Assembly: GCF_022605165.1 (NCBI RefSeq)
Contig: NC_063070.1
Location: 2,108,001-2,172,000, forward strand
Direction of reading: 5' to 3'
Source of the DNA: Purpureocillium takamizusanense
Taxonomy: Eukaryota; Ascomycota; Sordariomycetes; Hypocreales; Ophiocordycipitaceae
Length of the DNA: 64,000 nucleotides
The notes beneath the pieces are model-generated. The model was given only the letters and a program-made list of their open reading frames with translations. It ran no database searches and had not been told where the DNA came from. A program made the position numbers and the translations under genes. Positions 54,438 through 64,000 of this stretch are shown one piece after another. The first letter of the stretch is position 1. Each line of letters starts with the position of its first letter.

Positions 54438-57400
54438 CCGAGGAGCGAGCCAGTCGTTGCGGCCGCTGCTGGGAGGGACACTGGTGTGGACGAGCCAGGA
54501 CCGAGGTCACTGACGAGAGAGATTGACAATGGCTATAGCCACGCCCATCGAACGCGCACGAGTGGTTCACGATGAGACGCAAACCATGATCCCGGCCTAG
54601 CTCGGGCCTCAGAACAGGTTCATAAGACCGCTTGGTCCCAGCAATCTGGGCGGCAAGGGCCGCGCACGGGGCCGCGAGCCTCGAGGCAAGGGTTCTCCTG
54701 GGACGTCGGGCATCAACGTCAGGGGCATTGTGGAGCATCATGTCCCGAGTCATCTCTGGGACGCCGACGTTCACAGGACAGGCACCGCCAAGCTCCGGAG
54801 CCAAGTTGCTACATATTACCAAGCGCTGAGGGTAGCAGCGTTTTCGTCAGGCCGTTGCTGGGTCAAGTCCTGGAGCGCTGGGTCTGCCCATCTCATCAGC
54901 CCATCTCACACCTGAAGCATAAGCCAATCTTGACCGCCCCAAAATATGTAGGTCACTATTCACGAGACGCAACGGCCACGCGCGGTCGGCCAAGTCCGGG
55001 ACGGGAGCCGCAATTGACCGAGGCTCCTGTCGACACTTGACCGAGGGTGCAGGACGGAACGGGGACCTGGCACTCGGTACAAAGTACCTTGTCAGCAGAC
55101 GAGGGGGCTGGCGCGAGGCCCGGTCTCGGCGGCCCGGTCGCCAGGAGCCAGGACCCTGCAGCGCAACGTCGCAGCCGCGGATGCGTCCATGGCGCCAGCG
55201 CACGTGTCGTGGGCAATCGAGGGCCAGACTGGGTAGCCGCACAAACGGTGCGACTAGGCCTGGACGGAGATTCAACGAAAATTGAATTGATCGAATAAAT
55301 CAGAAAAGCCGACTGTAAGGTTTCCCTAGCACTTGGCGTTGCCAACGGGCCTCGCCTGACTGGCTACTCGACGACGAGTAAGGGTGCACGCCTACGAAGT
55401 AGAGGCGAGGCGTGGATGTTGTTCCGGCAGGCACTTATTACGGGAGCTGTGGAGCGGTCATTGAGTGCAGCCCTGCATCTCGTTCCACGATGATGGTGTC
55501 GTGTATAGGTTGCAGGCCCGGAGCGTTGCTGTGTCGCATCCCTACCGTCACGCTTGCCGCTGGTGTCTTGACTCCGTACTCGCTCCAGGATGAAGCAATA
55601 TGCAGACCAAGCTGGTGTTGATGTAGCCCGCCCTGGACGTCCCTTGGCCGGCCGAAAGTTCGAGTGCAAGCAGCACAGCCACGGGCGATTCGCACGCGCG
55701 GGCGTCCACCAAGCAGCAGGATCAAGAGCTCGCGCACACATGTCCGCCCCCACGATCAACATACACGATCTGATGCAACGACGAGATGCCACCGCGCCGG
55801 AGTGGCACCCCGAGCGCATGCACGTTCCAAGCTTCCGCCAGCCCGGAGGAGGCAGGCCTCGCGAGTCTGCAACGCGGGGGTGGGGGCGAGGGGCCCCGAA
55901 CTCTGCGGCCACCACCACCACCACGACGACACCCCCGTCTTGTGACGCCCACGCTGGACACAGGGCAGGGCCGCCCGATGGGATTCCGATGCCCCGGGTC
56001 GGCACCGGGGTAGCTGTCTGGCCGCACGGCCGGCGCGTCACATGAAGGGAGGGCGCTCGACCAGACTTTGCTGGGTGCTGGGTGCCGTTCATTCCGCATT
56101 GCGTCGCCGCTGGGCCGTGGGCGAGCCGGGACACTTCACATGTCGACGAGAAATGACTGCCAGCTACTTGCCGTCTAACCCACACAGCGGCAGCCGTTCT
56201 CGACGCGACTGGGTTCCGTCTCACTACTTTGTACGAGGAGCGTGCACCTCTGGACCGCGCCAGCAAGCGACCCGCCGTCGGCGGTTGCGGTGAGGGTGGT
56301 GCGCCTGTTGACGCCGGTTCTCGCTTGAGCCAGCGACCTGCCCACTCAGGATGCGTCTCGCGGGCACAGCTTCCAAGTGGGTGGCCTCGTCAGTCAAGCT
56401 CGTGTGGCCCGCTGGTAAGTTGGACGCCTCCAAGGGTTCAAGCGTGCAATGCGCTGCTCGGCCGCCTGGGCCGCTGGCGGGCTCGTCAAAGTTCAACCTG
56501 AGCAACATGGAAGCCACGCGGTGAAGGCGACGGCGACGGATCCTATTGGGCCGCCTGGTGTCGTCTGTGGCGCGGAAATACGAGTACTATGGCGGACGGG
56601 TGCGGGGACCTTTGAGTTTCTGCGGAACCGCGTGCACTCTGTTGTGCTTCCGCGTGTGGGCACGAGTTCGGGGTGCGCTCGGGCTTCGTGGTGCGAGCGC
56701 GTCAGGCAGGCAAGTCTACACGGTCGAATAAGTACTTTGCACGAAGCACGTGAAGGATACGCGCGAGGCGCCTTGGATAGGAGAAGCGCGCGCAAGGCAG
56801 GCAGGCCAACACGTCGTGTCTGGTTGCCGCACCTCATGACAGCAGCAATGCGGCGGCACAACGCACTCATCGACAGTACCAATGGCCGACGAGAGCCGGG
56901 ACGAAGACTCCTACATGCCCGTTCGAGTCGAGAAAGTTGAGCAGGGGCTGGCGTGCAGCAATCGAGCCAGCCCAGGTGACTTGATGCTGGCTTGGCTTGG
57001 CATCCTCGAGACCCGAAAGACAGTCTTTTCACTAGCGGCCGTTGAAGAAAAGGAATTAAATTGATTTTATCGGCAGGGAAAGAAAAAAAAAAAGAATGGC
57101 GGGGGTGGGGGGGCTTGTTGTGGGGCCCTGTCATCCTGCTGACTGCTGACTTTCTGTCTGGCTGGATCCTGGAACCTGCGCAGGGGGGAGCAGAGCTGGC
57201 TCGGGGCATTCGCCTGCTTCCCCGAGAGCCACCCGCCCCATTTATGTGTCGACGCCGCGCCGCCATTCGCTGTGCCCCTCCCCGATGTCTCCGCCGATAG
57301 AAGCCTTCGAGAAGTCTTCTCCCGCACGTGGGAGGCCTGCCGCCACTCACGTCTGACTTCCAGGCGGCGGCCGCCTCGGGCAACCTTGGGACGCGGAGAG

Positions 57401-58116
57401 AGGAGAAAATGGGAGGGGTGGCGGCCGACTCGCTCCTAGCGAGCGAGCGAGTAACTAAGCAAAAGCAAACCCTGCCCGGTAGTAAGCATGGATGAACAAA
57501 CAGCTTTTGCACGCGCGGAAGTGACTGCCAGGTTCGGGATGGGACGATGGAAGGATGGGACATGTTGGCTGGCTGGCTGGCTCGTCGAGGATGTATGGAA
57601 TAGGGCTGCCTGGTATCGGTCGATGATGGCTCGGGTTACAACAATTGACTAGTCGTTAGAAGCAACCAAGACTTTGAGGGTTGAGGTGCTGTGTGTCCAC
57701 GCTGCCGGCGCCATGCCGGTCTCTAGTACTAACTTACTACGTACTGCCAGTTTAGCTTGTCAACCGCCCCGTGATGGGCCCGGGTAATTGCGCGCTGGGG
57801 TCGTCGGTCAGTCAAATAGCCAACGGCCCGAAGAGCCAGCCGTGCTATTTTGTTAGTCCGTGTATCGTGTCCGGCAGTACACGTACGTACGAGCAGTACA
57901 TGTAGGGATACCGGTTAAGGTAAGTAGTTGGAATGTGGCACGAACGCTGTCGGGCCGGCAAGGCAGATGCCTAGGTGATGGATGCCGCGCCGTTCTGCAG
58001 CGCTCAAGTGCGTCCAGAAGAATCCTCTTCTAGGGTGGGGGAGTTGATCTTCGTTCACACCACCCTTCCACCCACCCACCATTCACTCATTCAATTTCAG
58101 ACGCACCGGGGAACAA

Positions 58117-58119
<3 letters not shown>

Positions 58120-58149
<30 letters not shown>
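58120..58149. repeat. CAG trinucleotide microsatellite, ten copies
   Basis: Ten perfect CAG units in apparently non-coding DNA. Confidence 0.95.
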
Positions 58150-58150
<1 letters not shown>

Positions 58151-60605
58151 CGGACAGTCAGTCAACAAGCAGGGAGGGAAGCCGCCTTGGGCGTTGAGTC
58201 GCCTGCAATCCCCCACCACCATCGCCGGGCAGTAGACCCCACACAATACATGGCACACACAGGGTCTGCCCGTTTGCTTACCCCCAGCGCGACACTCTGC
58301 CCCGGATTATGACGTACCGTTTTTGTAGCTTGTCGCCCAGCAAGACGCCCTCGAAATCTCGATGCCACCGCTGTTGATCGTCCAGCCGCCCTCTGCGAAC
58401 GCGGCGCGCCTCGTCCATACCCCCCCAAGCGACCCTCATATGGCCTCATCACACGAGGGGGCATGTGGGGAGTCGCGCGGCGATTCTGATGGCAGTCTTG
58501 CATCATATTGTAATTTACCGACTTGGTGGTGCTTCCTGGCCGCGATCCTAGAGGAGTGGCGCCGTAACGATCAACATGGGGATGGGATGGGCGTGCGCGC
58601 GTGAGGTATGTGGGGGCAAGTTGTACTTCGTACACATGAGCGACTTTTGAAATAAACCACGATTAAATCGGAAAAAATGCATTTATTCTTTCTTTAACAT
58701 CTTTTAAATTCCATCCATGTCAAGTGATCCGTCGATTGTTGCTCCTGCGTTTTACTTTCCCCACGACGGGGAGCAACGCGTGGGTGCCTGGAAGGAAGGC
58801 AAGCCGGGCCCGGGGGGGGTTCGCGACCAGGATGCGGGACGCCATCGGCGAAGCTTCCCCCGGAGACCCGACGGGGCGGACGCACGCGCGCATGCTCCCT
58901 TCCCTGACGGAATGGGGATGGATATTGTAGTCCGGGGAGAAGTAGGAGCGCTTCTTCTTGGGCAATCTTGTTTTCTGCCCGGACGCACGCAACGGGCCGA
59001 AAAGGAGGAGCAGAAGAAAGTGGGGAAATACATGACGGTTTGCGGTCTGCCTACAAGTCGATGTGTGCTACGCGGGTGGAGTGCAAAAGTGTCGGTAGTA
59101 GGACGTTAGTAGTTATGAGTCCTTACTAGGTAGATGGGTTTCTTGGAAACGAGGCGGTAGGTGGTATGTATTGTGTGGTGTTGATATGACTGAACATATG
59201 CCATGGAATACCGGTGTAGTACTTGCAATTTCCCTCGTGGGAAAGAGACTTCGGCCCCTCTCCCCGAGACCGAGACCCTGCGGAACCAGGAGACCTAAAA
59301 CCGGCCAAAGGAGCAGTATACCCGCAGAATAGCGTAGGAGAGACGCGGCGGCGGGTAACGGCCAGCCGACGACGTCGAGCAGGCGTTGGTCGCTGTGCGG
59401 AAGCTGTCCACGTACAGTACCGATTCCGCACGCATGTAACTAGTATGCCCACCGCCCATCATCATCAAGTCACCCTTTTTTCCCGACTTTTGCAGCACGC
59501 GACCCTACGCCGCCAGTTCATCATCCTGGAATCTCGGAGCAACTCCCGGAGCAACACGGCGCCACCAAATCACCCCCAGGTAGGCACTTGAGTCTCTACA
59601 TTCGGGGAACAGCAGCAGCAAGGCCGAGATTCGCAGCGGCGAGATGGAAAGCTGGGCTGTTTGCGTGTGTCGTTTCGGTCGCTAACCCGTCTTTTCTTAT
59701 CTCCTCCTCCGTCCGTGGCCTGCACGCCTGCCCGTCTGCAGTGCGAGATCGGGGCGCGCGTGGCTTGCTTACTTGCGCGCGGTTTGCGTGCTCGAAAGGG
59801 GGGACTGCGTATGTAGGGATGGATGTACGGCCGCGAAAAATCCCGATGCCGGGGCCTTGAATCCCCGAGATGGCTGCTAGTACGGTACGTGCGAAGTAGC
59901 GGTGTTCATCCCAGTCTGCCCGCGTCCCTGGACTTGGTTTCCGACTCCGTGCTTGCCGCACTGCATTCCCATCGTCCCCGAAGTGTGCCGTATTACAGGG
60001 CGTTGAAGTGCACACAGTCGAACCCAACCGTCAACGTGGGCCCTCGGTATGTACCGTACCGTACCTGACTTTGTTGTCGCGATTGCGGGGACGGCAGACA
60101 GACAGGCGGCGGGAATTCACGCGACGAAAAGATGTCCCGGTGGTGGTGATGAACGCTGGGCACCATGATAATTCGTCCCCCCCTCCCACGCGGATGAGAG
60201 AGACTCCGAAGGCGCAAGAGAGCGTCCGAGGCGTCTGGTGCCGGGTGTTGGATTAGCAAACAGGCAAAGTAGTACAGTACTTACAGGACTGTACAGTATA
60301 CACGTATCGCGGCACAAAGCCTGGGTCAGCGTATGTTTGCTAGTAGAGCCAGCCAGGCACATTGGCCTTGCGCGAAGCGAAAGCGAAGCTGCCAACAACG
60401 ACAACAACATCAACAAGCCACCACCACCACTTTAGACGCCGAGGATGGCCGAGGCCGCCGCCGAAACCAACCGTCGTGTCGGTCGTGGAATCATGCAGGC
60501 ACGGCATCAGCACTACCGAGGTATCGAATGCGGGCCTGGAGGCGCCGGCTCTCGCGCCGGGAATTGTCCACCATTAGACAGAAGAGCCACTTCGTACGCG
60601 CTACC

Positions 60606-60620
60606 TGTGTGTGTGTGTGT
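60606..60620. repeat. TG dinucleotide microsatellite
   Basis: About seven TG units, followed 120 bp later by a CA repeat, so the single strand could pair with itself. Confidence 0.9.
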
Positions 60621-60738
60621 CCGTCTGACAGTGGCACTGACAGCCGTGTGAGCGGCCGCTGCAAAGTGTGTGACTGTGTGCACCTGGAAAACCATCGCGG
60701 AATATTGATTCCCCAGCACAGAGCTCCCGTCATGCTCA

Positions 60739-60768
60739 CGCACACACACGCACACACACACACACACG
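60739..60768. repeat. CA dinucleotide microsatellite (interrupted)
   Basis: CA units with two CG interruptions in non-coding DNA. Confidence 0.9.
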
Positions 60769-62233
60769 CAAACATACACAAGCGACGAGGAAGAAAGAGG
60801 ACGACCGACGCATCCAGCGCCGCCGCCGCCACCGCCGCCGCCGCCACGGGCTACCCCAGCGGTCCCGCCGCATTCGGCTCCCGCATTCCTCGCCTCCGCG
60901 AAAAGTCTGGGCTATCGCGGGGGAGGAGCATCAGCATCATCCCCCCGCCTTCCTTTGTTGAGCATTAGTAACTTAGTAGATGGCGTCGATTGTCTAAAAT
61001 AAAAATAAAATAATTAAAATAAAACCTGGAGAGAGATAAATTAAGAAAATTCAAAGTCGGGACCGTCGGAAAATGCGGGATGAACGCATCCTGGCTGGGC
61101 GGCCGAAAAAGGGAACGGGAGGGGGGCTGTACATGCTGACGATGATTTGAAATGAGCATTGGAAACGGTTCGCCCGCTCGACTTGGGCCAACGTGTGCCC
61201 GTCAGGACTCTCTGCGATGACCCGGAGCCAGCGTCCACGCCGACTGCCGTGCTCCAGAGCGCGCAATGCCGGATCTGAGACTGCTGCTGCTGCTACTGCT
61301 GCCGCCGCCGCCCGGGAAGTTTGGGGGCCGGGGGCACGGAACTCTGAGGTGCGAAGAATGAGCGTGCTGCAGCTTGCAGGGCGAAGCCCGTGCAGGAGGC
61401 GCTACAGTGTGGTGTAAGGATAGGTTAGTACCCATTAGCACACCGAGGCTGGCACGGCAGCAGACAAGTGGCGGCAGTGTACCTCGGGCGCGCATTGGCG
61501 GCAGCCAGAGCTCTGCGCTGGAGCTGTCGGCCTGGCGTGGCCCAGCGGGGCGCGTCGGGCGGGTGCCTCCTGACCGGGACAGGCTCCACTGGATGAGGAC
61601 ATCCATTTGTACCTACAGCCTGGCAGGGCGGCGGCGGGCGGCGGACGGCGCAGCGATGGAGAGCCATCCGACAGCACAGGCCAGGCTAGGCCGGGTGCCT
61701 GCCGGCCCTGACTGAGGCATCGTGGGGGCACCGCCCAAATTGCGGCCCAGGGCAGTGGAACATGTGCCGGGTCAACAGCACGACCTTCGTACGATTAGTA
61801 CTAAGGTACCTTCTTAGTACTGTAAATGGCTGAGGCCATTACCGCCGCGGGGGCCGCCACATCGTCCCACCTGCCTCCGGATCGCTGTGCTCCAGGCGGC
61901 AGTCATGGTGTTGATGCATTGGATGCCCCCTTCTGGCCGAATACGGTACTGTACGCCCTCGTGCACACCATCACCACCACCACCACCACCCTCCTCACCG
62001 CCGCCGCCGCCGCCGCCATCCTGCCTCGCTCGGCTCCCCTCCCCGATCCTGCGCGACAGCGCGTGAACCCCATCGGGCGATGGAGCGCGCCTGGCCACCT
62101 GTCCGCGTGCGCCGGTGCAGGACACGTCAACAAGCGCGGAACGACGACGTCGACGTCGACGACGACGATGGCTGGAAGAGGGGGGATCGGCTGGGGTCAC
62201 GCAGCACTCACAAGCATGTGGAGGGCGGGAAAG

Positions 62234-62249
62234 AACAACAACAACAACA
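62234..62249. repeat. AAC trinucleotide microsatellite
   Basis: Five AAC units in non-coding DNA. Confidence 0.85.
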
Positions 62250-64000
62250 GCACTCATTTTCACACACACCCACACTCGCGAGACTAGGTACGAATGGGAC
62301 GGGAGAGGTCTATTGATTGACTAACTGTTGGGGACGAATACAGAAGGAGGAGGAGGTTGTACCGCACCAGATGACCCGTGACGACGAGGTGATGCCGCTG
62401 TGACGACGGATGCGACGACGCAACGTGCACGCCCCGCGGTCTAAGTTACTGTCTGCCTGCCCGCCCGCCCGTTCACACTCGCCTCTGCCCGCGGCAGTCT
62501 CGTGCACCAACACGCAGCCCCGTTGGCGCCGTGATCGTTTGATCGATCCTTGCGTACTCATTAGCCGAGCCATGGGCATGGCAGGGTGTCAAGCTCGGCT
62601 AACGAAATGTGCGTGCAACCTACCAAACTGCCTGGGGCATTCGTCTGGTGGACTGCTTGGTAGCTGGGGGTGTATTGCCACTACCGGCAGGCGGCGGTGG
62701 GGGGCGTTGACCACTGCCGACAGCGGCCACCATCACCTCATGCAGCAGCGCCGTACGATGGAGCGAGCGCAGCGACCAAGTGCAGTCAGTCAGTCAGTCT
62801 TAGTACTTACCTCACGACCGACCGGCCGACCGACCTGGCGGCAGACGCAGGAGCTGCGACCATCCGCGCACAGGCCTGCCTAGCCATGATTTATCATCAG
62901 GCAAAGTCGATATTGTTGTCCTTGTCACTACTAATCACAACTCGAGGGAGGATCCTGTGCCGGAGCTCAAGTGGACGGACGGACAGACGGACGGGCATGG
63001 ACGAAGCCTGTATGAGGCGCCTCGTCAGGTGAGCCTCATATCCACCGTTTACTACTTACATGCTTACGCCCGCGCGGGGACATACAGTACCTGCGTACGG
63101 CACTTGCTTGAATTCCATCGGCCCGGCCGGCGCAGGCAGCATCAATATGTATCAACATGTAAGCATGTCGAGACTGACAAACCACGACTTCGCCGCTCAG
63201 ACGCCGCTCGCTGTCCCTGCCACCGCGTCGCCTCCAGGGGCTGAAGGGAGCCTGCTGCCCTGCGCGCTTCTTGTCGTCGTCCAGGGGCGCATCGTGTGTG
63301 TGCATGCACGCATGCATGCAATACACGCCCCACGATGCGCTCTCTCGGCCCGTTAACTATCGTCGGTGCCGTGCCCACGGGCCCATGTTCCATGTCGGCG
63401 CATCTGCCGCAGATGGACATGGGAGGTGCAATTATCTTGCCTTGTGCTGTCGTGCATGCCGATTCCCTCCGGAGAGATCAACTCGCGCACCTTGAGCGGC
63501 GTATCGACCTGCGTGGCTGTGAGCAACTGGCGGTCCTTCACCCCCCATCTCTTCGGGGTACGCTTCGGCCATGCGTGTTCGGACCCGACACAAATCCAGC
63601 GCGTTCGGAGAGGGAACACACATGTGGCGGAGCGGCAGGCTAAATGAGGAGAGCCGCGAGATTATCTACCAAGATTATCTCGCGCCCTGTGCGACTGACA
63701 CCCAGTGTTGTTAGTAGACGATGACCGTAGGTAGGTAGTATGCAGTCAGTGCCCCCCGTGACTCGACTGTTGTTTGTTCCCATCCGTCGATCCAAGCCGT
63801 GGCAGTTGTCATAGACGAAGTAGAGTGCGGCCTGTTCTCGGGAGTCTGCTCGAGGCGCGATAGCCACTTTCCACCTTTGGTATGGGGATGAAGCATGGCT
63901 GTCAAGCGGTGCCATCACGACAGTGTGGTGGTGAATTTCAAGGCCAGACGAAGCGATGAGTGGGAGCCCGCCTGGCGTAACGAATGAGACCACGCTCTAT

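Larger units (their letters stand above)
54438..64000. other. Long gene-poor region to the right window edge
   Basis: About 9.6 kb in which I find no open frame or exon chain with family motifs on either strand. It holds microsatellites, an A-rich tract (57078-57095), A/T-rich DNA at 60990-61060, and at least two exact TACGAAGTA/TACTTCGTA copies (55393 and 58624). A segment at 59465-59640, with a T/C tract, a CAG and a GTAGGC donor-like site, could be part of an unannotated leader. Long upstream regions like this often precede fungal developmental or transcription-factor genes, which could start beyond the window. Confidence 0.5.

Noticed and set aside
1..64000. tRNA, rRNA or CRISPR loci
   Set aside because: I looked for T-loop sequences, rRNA-like segments and regular repeat-spacer arrays and saw none that fold or repeat convincingly. 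A covariance-model search would be the decisive test for small RNAs.

Overview
The window reads as a GC-rich nuclear segment of a filamentous ascomycete (Pezizomycotina). The protein sequences suggest Sordariomycetes, most likely Hypocreales; that placement is inference. The evidence is genes with short spliceosomal introns (about 47-153 nt, GTRNGY donors, CTGAC/CTAAC branch sites, YAG acceptors), TATA boxes, a fungal Zn2Cys6 factor, LYS2 of the fungal alpha-aminoadipate pathway, INO80, CCR4, AcrB and a fungal TRK channel. There is no bacterial, phage or CRISPR signature. Exon-intron structures below were built by hand, keeping the reading frame and family motifs intact.

Layout from left to right: CCR4 deadenylase (-, cut by the left edge); a 3.2 kb divergent intergenic region; a class I SAM-dependent methyltransferase (+); a compact group of mitochondrial-type genes, namely LYRM5/ETFRF1-like (-), an unknown protein with a mitochondrial-like N-terminus and an apparent frameshift (+), and an SLC25 carrier (+); 3.5 kb without a supported gene; AcrB (+); a FHIP/RAI16-like trafficking protein (+); LYS2 (-); a secreted GH28 pectinase-like protein (+); 5.3 kb without a supported gene; an MFS sugar transporter (+); a MUG113/T5orf172 protein (-); an atypical short-chain dehydrogenase (+) followed by a Zn2Cys6 regulator (+); INO80 (+); a three-finger zinc protein with an in-frame amber stop (+); a compact seven-exon TRK-type potassium transporter (+); then about 9.6 kb without a recognisable gene, rich in microsatellites.

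Most genes are independent housekeeping functions: mRNA decay, chromatin remodelling, lysine synthesis, endosome motility and carbon-source signalling. The possible functional groupings are the mitochondrial trio at 7.6-10.5 kb, the carbon-use genes (GH28, sugar transporter, AcrB) and the SDR/Zn2Cys6 pair. I see no coherent new multi-gene system.

The observations most worth a second look are: a 9-mer (TACGAAGTA or its complement) found repeatedly and only in non-coding DNA; a zinc-finger gene whose frame and splicing continue perfectly past an internal TAG; a TRK channel with cysteine where the fourth pore loop normally has glycine; a GH28 protein lacking two canonical catalytic-site residues; and a one-base frameshift in the unknown mitochondrial-like gene.
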